A stretch of DNA of 64,000 bases. Origin: Andalucia godoyi (Eukaryota; Discoba; Jakobea; Jakobida; Andaluciidae). This document shows, in pieces, positions 19,150 to 28,588 of this stretch. The DNA lies in NCBI GenBank assembly GCA_009859145.1, contig VRVR01000052.1, positions 64,501-128,500 on the forward strand, read 5' to 3'. The stretch's first letter is position 1. Each line of letters starts with the position of its first letter. The position numbers and the translations under genes are program-made. The notes below the pieces were generated by a model that saw nothing but the letters and a program-made list of their open reading frames with translations, ran no database searches and was not told the DNA's origin.

Positions 19150-20577
19150 ATGAAGATTGCAGTTCTTGGAGGAGGCATATCTGGGCTATCTGCGCTGCAT
19201 TTTCTGAACAAGGCGTTTGGAGACGCAGCTGAAGTCACTCTTTTCGAGTCGCAGAAACGCGTTGGTGGTTGGATTCAGTCTTTGGAGGCTCGTAAAGGAC
19301 TTGTTATCGAAGCGGGTCCGCGATCGCTTCGTCCGCATGCCTCGACATTACAACTTCTTCAAGATGTCGGCATTCTGAAAGACGCGATTCCTGCAAACAA
19401 GGCTGCGAAAGCAAGATATCTTCTTATCGATGATAAGCTTTGCAACGCTCCTTATTCGAAGGAGGTCCTGTCTCGTGTGCTTCCTGCGTTGCTGCACGAG
19501 AGAAAGCAAGAAGGGCCGTTGTTTGGGGCTTCGATGGACGAGAGCGTCCGCAGCTTCTTCACGCGAAGACTGTCATCTGATGTGGCGGACTATGTTGTGG
19601 ATCCGGTTGTGTCTGGCATTTGGGCGGCAAATACGGAAAAGCTGTCGATGCAAGCGACGTTTGGGAAGTTGCGGGACATGGAACGAGAATATGGAAACCT
19701 GACAAGAGCAGTGCTTTCAAGGCTTCGTCAGGAAGGAAGGAACCACGACGATGCTGAAAGTAGCACCAGAACAGCCGACCCTATCGCCAAGGGCGTTGAG
19801 CAGTCCGACCAATGGAAAATGCTGTTGAAGACCCCAATTTATTCATTTCCAGGAGGCCTTTCTCACTTGCCCAACACTCTGTATGGTCGATATTCGTCCA
19901 ACCTGCAGTTTTCGAATCCCATTGAAGTTATTGAGAACGATCGGAACGGCGGTGTCCGCGTCAATGGGTCTCACTTTGATTATGCAGTGTCCGCGATGCC
20001 CCGCCGGTCTTTGCAAGCAGCGGTCTCAAAGACCGTCGGCCCGCAGGCTTTCCATGGTTTTCGTACAGCATCTCTTGTGGTAGTGAACGTGACTCTGGAG
20101 AAAAGATACAAGAAGAATATTGGTCGCCCTGGGTTTGGCCATCTCATCCCCTCCAACCAAGGAAAAGACATTCTTGGTGTTGTCTATGACTCGTGCGTCT
20201 TTCCAGAGCAGGACCGCGGAAACAGAAACACGCGCCTGACTGTGATGATGGGAGGTGACCGTCGTCCGGATATTTTATCTTGGTCTGATGAGAAGGTGCT
20301 GGACGTCGTGCGTTCTGCATTGAAAGAGCAGCTCAACGTCGACACGGATCGCATTTCCGACACCTTGATTTGGAGACATGTGGATGCAATCCCGCAGTAT
20401 GACATCGGGCATCTGGACCGAGTTCGAAACCTCGAATTCCACTTACGCTCCAGCATCCCCGGCTTGTCGCTTGTCGGCAATTCATTCTACGGCGTAGGGG
20501 TGAACGACTGCGTCCATCGTGCCAAGTCTGTCGCCGAAGACCTGTCCAATCGCGCACTGGCACTCACGCCGAAATGA
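19150..20577 (+). CDS. PPOX: Protoporphyrinogen oxidase (FAD-dependent)
   Basis: 475 aa HemY/PPOX-type flavoprotein oxidising protoporphyrinogen IX to protoporphyrin IX, the penultimate heme step. The FAD-binding motif is at the very N-terminus (MKIAVLGGGISGLSALHFL) with FESQKRVGGWIQS following. Other family blocks: IEAGPRSLRPH, VVDPVVSGIWAANTEKLSM, FPGGLSHLPNTL, and the C-terminal FAD segment GLSLVGNSFYGVGVNDCV. Length matches human PPOX (477 aa). Like mitochondrial PPOX of animals and yeast it has no cleavable presequence. Intronless. It is the fourth heme-pathway gene in this stretch; ferrochelatase, ALAD, PBGD and UROS are not in the window. Confidence 0.96.
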   Translation: MKIAVLGGGISGLSALHFLNKAFGDAAEVTLFESQKRVGGWIQSLEARKGLVIEAGPRSLRPHASTLQLLQDVGILKDAIPANKAAKARYLLIDDKLCNAPYSKEVLSRVLPALLHERKQEGPLFGASMDESVRSFFTRRLSSDVADYVVDPVVSGIWAANTEKLSMQATFGKLRDMEREYGNLTRAVLSRLRQEGRNHDDAESSTRTADPIAKGVEQSDQWKMLLKTPIYSFPGGLSHLPNTLYGRYSSNLQFSNPIEVIENDRNGGVRVNGSHFDYAVSAMPRRSLQAAVSKTVGPQAFHGFRTASLVVVNVTLEKRYKKNIGRPGFGHLIPSNQGKDILGVVYDSCVFPEQDRGNRNTRLTVMMGGDRRPDILSWSDEKVLDVVRSALKEQLNVDTDRISDTLIWRHVDAIPQYDIGHLDRVRNLEFHLRSSIPGLSLVGNSFYGVGVNDCVHRAKSVAEDLSNRALALTPK

Positions 20578-20692
20578 TAAACCTAGTATGCTGAATGTTG
20601 AGAAGGGGGAAATGGTGTTGTTGTTTTATGTTGTTGTTTTGTTTTTGTTTTTTTAATTTAACTTTTTTAATTTCCTATCAAACAGCTCGCCA

Positions 20693-23239
20693 TCATTCCG
20701 CAGACGACAATGACGATGGCGATGATGACGACGACGGTGCAGACGATTCCGTTGGCGGTTGTCTGGCGGGAACTTCCCCGTCCATCATGTCTGAGACCAT
20801 GAGCATGGCCTGCAGTGCTTCCATATCTTGAATGTCGGCCTCCTTGACGGAGGCTCCCGTATGGACTGGGAATCGTGATGACTGCCGGACAGTTTGTCGC
20901 AAAGATCGAAGACTGGGATTCCTGACAATTTCCGCAAACGCGTCATTTTCAAACAAGAAGTCAAAATGCGAAATCAGAATCTCGGTGGCCTTGTTGAAGA
21001 TTGGAGAGAGCTTCAGATACTCCAGCGGCGACGCATCCTTTGCTCGCAAAATACACGGCCCGATGCAAATCGACAGCGCCTCTACGGTCATTCTGTTCAC
21101 CTGCGAATGCAGCTGGATTCTCTTGAGCAGTCCAATCAGCTTGTACAAGAGGATAGCATGCGCGACTGGCAAGTGTGTGCACAACAAAGACTGAAACTTC
21201 AGAAGCCTGTCTTCCTGGCTCGACGCGTTGTAGCCGAGAACGATCTCTTGGACATTTCCCACAATGTCGTACGGCATGAGAGGCTCCGGGAGATCCCGTA
21301 GGAATTGCTTCAGCAAACCGGCCACAAGATGGGGATCCGCAATCGTTGAAAAATCAACAGGATAGCCGCGATCGACAACCTCGCGGAGTTGCGCAAGCTC
21401 GTTCAGCGCAGGGGCAAGACGAAAGATGCCCTCGGTACCCATGCCTTTCGACTGGATGTACCGCACACACTGGTCGAATACATAGGGGGCCTCCTGACTG
21501 TCGGGAACGAGGGGCTGACCAAAGTACGGCACGCATGGTCGCGAGGCATCGCAATTGACGAAGTCATGCGCACAGATGGTGTATGGAAACACAATTCCCG
21601 GAATCGCATTTCCCAACTGAGAAATTCGGTCGATGTACACCAATTTCTTTGTGAATTTCGAAGATATCAGAGGGCGAAACAGCTTGAATGTGAGCTTCAC
21701 CCAGAATGTGGGGTGAACAATATAGAACGCCTTCAGGTTCTTCTTGTATTTCCTGTTGAACAGCTGGTACACCCGTCGCATGAAAGAGAACTCGGGCTTG
21801 TTTTCCGAATGGAAGTTAGTGTGGCAATAGACGAGTGCATACTCGCATTCCACGAATCGATCCATCTCTCGAATGACGTACATTAGCACTCGATCCATGT
21901 CCGCATGATGCACCTTCAGATTCTCTGCGATGAACAACATCACAGGGCGACCTTGGTCATCGGTCCCTCTGCGTTGCAAAAACCGCATTTCTTCAATGTC
22001 GGACAAATTCACCGTATACGATTTCCTCAGAAGCGCAAGATAGGCATCGTCGGCATTTCCGGCGGCGTGTTGCTGATCTGGCGGTTGCGACTGCGACGAT
22101 GATGATGGCCCTGATGGTTGTGTTGACGCAGATGAAGACGATGACGACGTCGATGAGCCTGAAGCAGAAACCGTAACTGAGCCGCTGGCCGAAGGATTCA
22201 GAGTTGCAGAAGAACTTGCAGATGCACCTTGTGCGGCAGGCAGCAGATGCACCATCTCGCTGAGAATACTTGAAACTTCTGGGTCTCCCAAAGCTTCCTG
22301 ATGCTGAGCCAGGATTCTGTGCACTTCTCTGGCATCCTCGATACACTGCATGACAGCACTCCGTCCATCTTCCGAGTTTGGGTCATTGACTGCACCTTCC
22401 TCATCCGCGAGCAGCTCGTCCACGCTGGATACATGAAATGTCTTCAAGAATTCCCTCATTGCAAACATGTTGCTCTCGATAAACGGGTTCATCCGCTCCA
22501 TGTACGACTCCTTCTGTCCAAACAAAACAGAGTTTGAGAGATTCTGCAAGACCTTGGACGCCAAAATCAAGTTCCTGCGCACTGCCGGCTTGACGGGTTC
22601 GTTGACAATACCAAATTTTTCCGGAAGTGTGATCGATGGGTTGATCAGCCGAAGCATAATGTACCCACCAATGAGCGGGACATCGTCAAACTGATAGTCC
22701 TTGGCAAGAGCGCCAATCATCCCCGCAATGTTCTTAAACATGTTCGGCATGCTCGCGATCGTTTCCTCAGCCGTAATGATGTCCAACAGCGTCGTGCAGA
22801 ACTCGTTCAGCGCGTGCTCATTCTCCGTAAGCTTGAGATTCACCAGCGCAGGGTTCCCATCAGCTCCTCCTCTGATCTTCCCAGGATCAATTTCAAAGCT
22901 TATTTCCTCATGCTCAACAATCTGACGCAGCGCCGTACCAAGCAAGTCGGGCAGAAACGGCTTTGCGGATCTCCGAGTATACGCATCCAAAATCTTGCAA
23001 ACCAGCGAGTTTCCTCTCAGAATCGACCACTGTTCATTTCGATGCGATTCAAACTCATGCTCAAGCAGCAGATACACAAACGATTGAAACCTTTTGTACA
23101 ACAGCGAGATCGAAACCAGCGCAGACGCACAGCAGTCCGCTTCGACTGTGGTCAGAACCAAGGGCAGCTTCGCAAGAAGATCCGAGTCCGTGAGAACGAG
23201 CGAAATCAGCCGGTCGTACAGAGCACTCTCACTGCTCAT
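20693..23239 (-). CDS. RasGAP-Sec14-RhoGAP fusion protein
   Basis: 848 aa from the ATG at 23239; the frame extends upstream only through non-ATG codons. Three domains in order: RasGAP (about 35-280) with arginine-finger region WSILRGNSLVCKI (R75) and the FLR-equivalent YIMLRLINPSI (R197); a Ser-rich linker (about 335-390); a CRAL-TRIO/Sec14-like domain (about 405-545) of the type found beside RhoGAP in ARHGAP1; and RhoGAP (about 580-760) with arginine finger GTEGIFRLAP (R607) and the LLKQFLRDLPEPLMP block. The C-terminus is Ser-rich. Both GAP centres keep their key arginines, so the protein may switch off both Ras-like and Rho-like GTPases at a membrane; that joint role is inferred. Convergent with PPOX. 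Confidence 0.93.
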   Translation of the reverse strand: MSSESALYDRLISLVLTDSDLLAKLPLVLTTVEADCCASALVSISLLYKRFQSFVYLLLEHEFESHRNEQWSILRGNSLVCKILDAYTRRSAKPFLPDLLGTALRQIVEHEEISFEIDPGKIRGGADGNPALVNLKLTENEHALNEFCTTLLDIITAEETIASMPNMFKNIAGMIGALAKDYQFDDVPLIGGYIMLRLINPSITLPEKFGIVNEPVKPAVRRNLILASKVLQNLSNSVLFGQKESYMERMNPFIESNMFAMREFLKTFHVSSVDELLADEEGAVNDPNSEDGRSAVMQCIEDAREVHRILAQHQEALGDPEVSSILSEMVHLLPAAQGASASSSATLNPSASGSVTVSASGSSTSSSSSSASTQPSGPSSSSQSQPPDQQHAAGNADDAYLALLRKSYTVNLSDIEEMRFLQRRGTDDQGRPVMLFIAENLKVHHADMDRVLMYVIREMDRFVECEYALVYCHTNFHSENKPEFSFMRRVYQLFNRKYKKNLKAFYIVHPTFWVKLTFKLFRPLISSKFTKKLVYIDRISQLGNAIPGIVFPYTICAHDFVNCDASRPCVPYFGQPLVPDSQEAPYVFDQCVRYIQSKGMGTEGIFRLAPALNELAQLREVVDRGYPVDFSTIADPHLVAGLLKQFLRDLPEPLMPYDIVGNVQEIVLGYNASSQEDRLLKFQSLLCTHLPVAHAILLYKLIGLLKRIQLHSQVNRMTVEALSICIGPCILRAKDASPLEYLKLSPIFNKATEILISHFDFLFENDAFAEIVRNPSLRSLRQTVRQSSRFPVHTGASVKEADIQDMEALQAMLMVSDMMDGEVPARQPPTESSAPSSSSSPSSLSSAE

Positions 23240-23763
23240 CCTCGACAGTCCGTGAAAGAAACACACACACACACGCAAGCAAGCAAGCAAGCAAAAATCA
23301 CTCCGTTAATACACTCTCGCGGGGGAAAAGTTAACAAACGATGATTAAAAGTAATAATTTTAGAAAAATATAAAGAAATCGGAAAAACGAAAAAGGGAAA
23401 AACGGGTCGCAATAATGCGCCATAGCCCACACAACATGCTCGACAACGGGCGAAATTTGCATTTACAGCAGAAATCTCGTCGAGGATCAAAGTGCCGCCT
23501 CTCTTTCTGGAGATCTTTCTGACACTTCGCCGACTTCCCGAATTTTGGCGGAATCTTCCATTTCTTTCTGTATTTGTATATCTCCCGACTCCCGACCTTC
23601 CCCCGACTCTTCCGCGGGCTTCCTTATTTGTTGGGTTCTTCTTTTGTTTTTCTCCTTATTGAGGATTGTCTTTTGTTTAAGATTGTATTTGCTCGAGTAC
23701 TTATTTGCGCGTACAGATTGTTTGTCAGACTGGAAAGGAAATCGCGTGCTTCATGAGACGTCA
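23240..23763. other. Divergent intergenic region between GAP gene and membrane-protein gene
   Basis: Contains a short CA/AAGC run just upstream of the GAP start (23262-23294) and T-rich sequence. The frame of the downstream gene is open back to 23545 without an ATG before 23764. No RNA gene seen. Confidence 0.45.
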
Positions 23764-26700
23764 ATGAAGCTGCATGATGTACGTCGCATGAGATGTGCGG
23801 TTCATTCTTGCGTACTGTCGGGTCTGTTCGGGTTTGTGCTGTTTGTGTGCATTTGCTTGCAAACGACGGTTCATGCCAGGAGCGTGTGCATCGGGAGCGT
23901 TACACAGTACCCGTGTGATGTGTTCGCAAGTACCTTCCAGGCTGCGTTTCTGCTTGCGGTACCGTCCTCCGCATCCCCCAGTACTACTGCAATTTATGTC
24001 GCTTCTGGGACATATGCAGGAAACAACACAAATACGAACCTTTTCCTGGCGAGTCCACTGCCCAACTCCTCATTGTCGATCATTGCAGAGCAGACGGTGT
24101 CGACGGCTGCGTATGTGCTGTCTCGCAATGTAGTGGTTTCCTGTGCTTCGCAGACTCCCGGATGGAGAATATCAAATTTCCAAAGCGTGCTGATTCAGGG
24201 CATCCAGATGGATGCATGCACGGACTATTTTGGGTCTGCGTTGTTTGTGGCGAGTACAGGAAACCTGACTCTTGTTGACACAACGTTCACGAATTCTTTT
24301 GTGAACCAAGATGCGGAGGTGTGCAGAGGCGTCGGACAATGTACAGTGCAAAATGCATGCGGAGGAGCTGTGGCAACATCGAACACAGGGACTCTGGTGC
24401 TGCGATCGACGTTTTCGAGCAATGCAGCGGTTGTACAGGATATTTTGGCGTACACGGGACTTGGTGGCGGTGTCTGCATCTTCCAAGCTCCGTATTGCAG
24501 TATCCAGCTGTCGCATTTCTACAACAACTCTGCCCATGGGTTTGGAGGAGCAGTGGCAGTCTTGGAATCCTCGACCGCCGCAAGCATACGCAACACCTCG
24601 TTTGTTGAAAATCAGGTTGGGTGGAGCGGTGGTGCCGTGTACATTTTGGAGAGCGACGGCTCCGTCATTCAAGGATGCCTGTTCGTTGGAAATTCGGCGC
24701 TGTTTGTTCCTTTCCGTGGCTCTGGCGGCGGCATTGGCGTGGATTCTTCAGACGCAGTTCTCATCACGGACTGCCTGTTTGAATCCTGCATCGCAAGTGC
24801 GAACGGAGGTGCCGTTTCCATCCACCAGGTGCAGTTTCAATCCGTCGTTACAATCTCGTATTGTTTCATTTTGAACTGTCAAGCATCGGAATTTGGAGGA
24901 GGAATCTTCACCGACATGATTGTCAACCTCTCGCGCAGCACTGTTCAAAACTGCACTGCGCTGTACGGAGGAGGTATCCATGTGGACGATTCGTATTCTA
25001 TGATCATGTCCTCCTCTTTTTCGTCCAACACCGCCACGTACGGTGGTGGTCTCTCTGCACGTGGACAGAATGCACAGGTTGTTATAATGGGGCATTTGAA
25101 CATTTTTGATAATGTTGCGTTGTCGAATGGAGGCGGGATTTATCTGGACCGAGGGAGTGTTTTAGATAGCTCGCCGGGATCATTTATTTCAGAATATTTC
25201 TACACAGCGCTGGTTTCCGGAAATGTAGCCGCGTTTGGAGGAGGAGTGTACATGCAAGAGTCTGCGACCTTGGTTGTCGAAATCGACGACATTTTCATAA
25301 TTGAGAACAATGTCGCATCGCAGGCAGGTGGGGGTGCGTATCTCCTGTATGGAGGCGCGTTCTTGGTGTACGGAAACATGACTGTCAGAAGCAATACCGC
25401 CCATCTTGTTGGAGGGGGTTTGTACATATCGACTTTTCGCAGTCTGTTGAGTCTTTCCTCCGCGAAGGGAAACATGTCTGTGATTGGCAATTCTGCACAA
25501 TACGGGGGAGGCTTCGGATTGAGCGTTAGTCAGGTGATTTCCAATTCTGAAAGTTTTGATAACAGCATCTTGTTTGGATTGTTTGTTGAAAACAACGTCG
25601 CGAGAGCGTCCGGTGGTGCCATCATGGTTCTGATGGCCCCAAATGACACCGAAGTGACGTCGGTGTTCAGCCGAGTTTCTCGTGTTTCGCGAGTTTCAGG
25701 CAACGTTGCCCTGGACCCGTTAGGAAATGCTGATTTTGCGTGGGGTCCAGTCTCGATGCAGCTCTGCCCCAACAGCGCATTCGATGCATTCAATCCCAAC
25801 GAGCCGCTTCATTTTGGGTCTGCGCTGTCCTTTTACATATGTGTTTTCGATGCTTTTGGCAACAAGATTCCTCAATTTAACCTCATGAGTGCGAGCATGT
25901 CGCTGTCGAACGGCTACACCGCATTTCCCCCAGGTTCTGCGCTGGCTGCCACGGAGTCGACGTTTGTGTTCTCTTCAATTCGCTTCTACGGTGTTCCGGA
26001 TAACTCCCCATTTCGCATTCAATTTAACGCAGCCTCTCCAAGCAACTCCATCTTGTTTCGCAACTTGGCCCTGTCTGTGACTTCGTCGATTGTCGAATGC
26101 CCACCAGGGTCGTATCTTGAGTTGCAGCAGAACTCGGCAATCTATTGCATCCTCTGTGCGGACTCGTTCTATTCTCTCGACAGTTCGCAGACTTCATGTT
26201 TGCCATGCCCTGATGCTGCGTCGTCCACGTGCTCAGCGTCATCCGTGGTTACAAAAAACGAATATTGGCTGTTGTATGTTCCAACGTATCAGGAGTTTGT
26301 GGCCCCACTGGGCTCTGGGCAGAACTTCTCTTTTTTCTCGCCGGCACGTCAAGCAATTCCAACGTTTTGTCCTGGTGGAGGATGCCAAGCTGGCAATTCT
26401 TGTGACGCACATCGCATTCCGACGTCAACACTCTGTGGAGAATGCGAAGATGGATACTCCTTGTGGGAGCAAGCCTGCGTGGCGTGTCCCCACGCTGTGA
26501 ACTGGGGGCTGTTGATTCCATACACGCTGCTTTTGTGGTTTGTTCTGATTCTTTACCACGGCTATGCATCATCGTCCGGCGGAGCATCGCGTATTTTTGT
26601 GTACTTTTTCCAGGTTTGCGTCCTGCTTGTCCCGACTACGAAGGTCAACACGAGCAGTCGGGTCATTGTTTTTTTGTTTGCACTCAGGCCAACGATTTTT

Positions 26701-27780
26701 GGCATCAACGAGTGCTTGTATGAGCGCGACGGTTATGGATTCTATGCCAGTCACTGTTTCATGGGATTGAGTGCGGTTTTTCTTCTTGGTCTCACGGCTC
26801 TGTTGGAGATTGTGTGTCGATATTCGTTCTACAGATGGCAGCTGCGCCGCAGCGGACGAAGCCCCTTTGTGGACGGACGCCATCCCTGGTTGAACCGAAA
26901 GCAATTTCTCAATTCCTACGCTCGAACTCTGACCCTCGTGGCCCTTTTTTCATATCAAACTGTCACTGCAGCTTCATTTGCGTTCTTGACCTGCATCCGA
27001 GTCGGTAGCAATGAAGTGAACGCCTTTGTTCCGTCCGTTGATTGCCGCTCCGCAACGTTTGAATCCTGGAAAGCGTTCTATCTCCTGTGCATCTCGGTCG
27101 TGACTGCGGCGGCACCGCTACTGCTGCTGTTGACGTTTATACTGTGGCGGAATGTAATCAAGCAGGCGTTCGCGCAGACTCGTCGAAAGGCAATCCAAGC
27201 GTCGCTGCCCACTGTGTTGGGCGTTGTTGTGCTGGAGTATCGCGACGGGGCATTCTGGTGGGAGTTAGTGGTTCTTCTTCGACGAGCAGTTCTCATCTAC
27301 ATCCACTCGAAAATGACAGAGCTCTACCCAGAGACCATTGCATACCGTTCGTTTGCACTGACAGTATTCTGCATGATCATCTGGATGGTGCACGAAGCAT
27401 GGCGGCCGTTCCGCTCCGTGTACCTCAACTACATTGAATCCTTTTCGTTGTTCGCGCTCTCTCTCTTGGGAGTTTGCGTGCTGTTCTCCTCATCCGATGC
27501 AAGCCTCATACTCGACATCCCCGTTCTGTTTTTTGCTGCCCTTTTGCTGTCCTCCGTGGTTATCTATCAGATCTTCAAAATCGCTCGAGTGCGCCGGCGT
27601 CTGGCTTACTGGTTTGCACTCTCCCGCGACCGCTCCCACTCCGACTTCCACTCACACTCACACTCACACTCACACTCACACTCACACTCACACTCACGGG
27701 CTCCGCAGAGGCCGGAGTGCATCTGCTTGAACAAGACCATCTTGGATATGTTCCGCCCCCTATTGAACTCACCGACATGA
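23764..27780 (+). CDS. Large beta-helix surface protein with multi-pass C-terminal half
   Basis: 1338 aa from the ATG at 23764 (an in-frame ATG at 23788 is equally possible). A signal peptide follows (core LSGLFGFVLFVCICLQTTVHA). Residues about 60-700 contain many GGG(I/V/A) turns and short N-x-A strands such as NSAHGFGGAVAVLESS, NTATYGGGLSARG and NVAAFGGGVYMQES. This is the pattern of a right-handed parallel beta-helix or PMP-type repeats. A Cys-rich segment follows (CPPGSYLELQQ, ILCADSFYSLDSSQTSCLPC, resembling ephrin-receptor/GCC2 modules), then several transmembrane helices (about residues 920-1290). The cytoplasmic tail has a His-Ser repeat from TCACAC hexamers. Similar architectures occur as surface proteins in other protists. 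Ligand and role are unknown. Confidence 0.9.
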   Translation: MKLHDVRRMRCAVHSCVLSGLFGFVLFVCICLQTTVHARSVCIGSVTQYPCDVFASTFQAAFLLAVPSSASPSTTAIYVASGTYAGNNTNTNLFLASPLPNSSLSIIAEQTVSTAAYVLSRNVVVSCASQTPGWRISNFQSVLIQGIQMDACTDYFGSALFVASTGNLTLVDTTFTNSFVNQDAEVCRGVGQCTVQNACGGAVATSNTGTLVLRSTFSSNAAVVQDILAYTGLGGGVCIFQAPYCSIQLSHFYNNSAHGFGGAVAVLESSTAASIRNTSFVENQVGWSGGAVYILESDGSVIQGCLFVGNSALFVPFRGSGGGIGVDSSDAVLITDCLFESCIASANGGAVSIHQVQFQSVVTISYCFILNCQASEFGGGIFTDMIVNLSRSTVQNCTALYGGGIHVDDSYSMIMSSSFSSNTATYGGGLSARGQNAQVVIMGHLNIFDNVALSNGGGIYLDRGSVLDSSPGSFISEYFYTALVSGNVAAFGGGVYMQESATLVVEIDDIFIIENNVASQAGGGAYLLYGGAFLVYGNMTVRSNTAHLVGGGLYISTFRSLLSLSSAKGNMSVIGNSAQYGGGFGLSVSQVISNSESFDNSILFGLFVENNVARASGGAIMVLMAPNDTEVTSVFSRVSRVSRVSGNVALDPLGNADFAWGPVSMQLCPNSAFDAFNPNEPLHFGSALSFYICVFDAFGNKIPQFNLMSASMSLSNGYTAFPPGSALAATESTFVFSSIRFYGVPDNSPFRIQFNAASPSNSILFRNLALSVTSSIVECPPGSYLELQQNSAIYCILCADSFYSLDSSQTSCLPCPDAASSTCSASSVVTKNEYWLLYVPTYQEFVAPLGSGQNFSFFSPARQAIPTFCPGGGCQAGNSCDAHRIPTSTLCGECEDGYSLWEQACVACPHAVNWGLLIPYTLLLWFVLILYHGYASSSGGASRIFVYFFQVCVLLVPTTKVNTSSRVIVFLFALRPTIFGINECLYERDGYGFYASHCFMGLSAVFLLGLTALLEIVCRYSFYRWQLRRSGRSPFVDGRHPWLNRKQFLNSYARTLTLVALFSYQTVTAASFAFLTCIRVGSNEVNAFVPSVDCRSATFESWKAFYLLCISVVTAAAPLLLLLTFILWRNVIKQAFAQTRRKAIQASLPTVLGVVVLEYRDGAFWWELVVLLRRAVLIYIHSKMTELYPETIAYRSFALTVFCMIIWMVHEAWRPFRSVYLNYIESFSLFALSLLGVCVLFSSSDASLILDIPVLFFAALLLSSVVIYQIFKIARVRRRLAYWFALSRDRSHSDFHSHSHSHSHSHSHSHSRAPQRPECICLNKTILDMFRPLLNSPT

Positions 27781-28588
27781 CAGTTTCGCCCCCGTCGCCC
27801 AATACATGAATGAGCGTCCCTCCCCTCTTTTCTTTCTTTCTTTTTTCTTTTTGCACGTTCTGCATTTTTCACTGTTTGTTATGAAATGGTGTCTCTTTTC
27901 AGGTTCGAGATGCAAGGCACCCATGAGACTGCTCATTTGTCTTCCTTTTTGCGTTATGGTTTCGTAGAAAATGCGCCTTTTTATGCCATCCGTCCAATAC
28001 GCCAAACCATGTGCATTGTCATACCTCTCGATATTTCCTTTGGTAGGGCCCCGCCCATATATAATGTATGTGGACGCTTCTCACTCAAACTCTGTGCAAG
28101 CTTCAGATTAGCTCCATTTTTTTGATAGATAAACGATAATACCCGCACTCCCGCACAGCGTTGTGGTACTGTAACTAACACCTGCATTGTACACGAACCA
28201 CGGATAAACATCGCTGATCACCCATAATCAATGTTGCAACCCAACAACATGCATAATGCAACGCGGCGGCGTGCTTATAGGGATTTCATGATCGAAATGG
28301 GGTGAAACGAATCAGGCATCGTGCGACGGAGTTGCTTAAGATAACCAACGCATGCGCACGGCGCATGGAGCGTGGCAGTGTGTTTGTTTACGTGCGCTTT
28401 AGATTGCTTCATCATACCGCAACAAAGTGGCAGCGGAACCAGGAAAACAAAACAAAAGCAGACAGAGCGTACCGACTATAACAACACAAGTTTCTTTTCT
28501 TTTTTCCTTTAGCTTGTTTTTTCGTTGTGTCCATTGGATTTTGGAGTTTGGATACCCGTGGTTTCTTTTGGGTTGCTTAAAAAACCCC
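27781..28588. other. Intergenic region carrying dispersed repeat copy A
   Basis: About 800 bp. A TATA-like stretch CCCATATATAATG lies near 28056-28068. The second half is repeat copy A (28183-28436, separate entry). From 28437 to the next ATG the sequence is T-rich. The downstream frame is open from 28427 but its first ATG is at 28589. Confidence 0.55.
28183..28436 (+). repeat. Dispersed repeat, copy A
   Basis: About 254 bp matching the reverse complement of 50945-51306, imperfectly but over nearly its whole length. Shared blocks include ACCACGGATAA, GCTGATCACCCA, CAACAACATGCAT, AATGCAACGCGGCGGCGTGC, TTATAGGGATTTCATG, CGTGCGACGGAG and GTGGCAGCGG. Copy A lacks about 115 bp that copy B carries between CATGCAT and AATGCAACGC. 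No open frame, terminal inverted repeats or tRNA boxes are evident. It could be a short non-autonomous element, a solo LTR remnant or a structured RNA family. Confidence 0.8.

Noticed and set aside
2040-20577. Bacterial origin of the heme genes by recent transfer
   Set aside because: ALAS carries a mitochondrial-type extension with heme-regulatory motifs, the CPOX and UROD are of eukaryotic length and motif type, and codon use looks like that of the neighbours. Intron absence alone does not show transfer in this intron-poor genome.
23545-23763. N-terminal extensions beginning with TTG or GTG on several genes (also at 6047, 20693 gene, 28427, 48330, 56024)
   Set aside because: Eukaryotic starts are ATG. 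In each case a later ATG begins the conserved region or a signal peptide.
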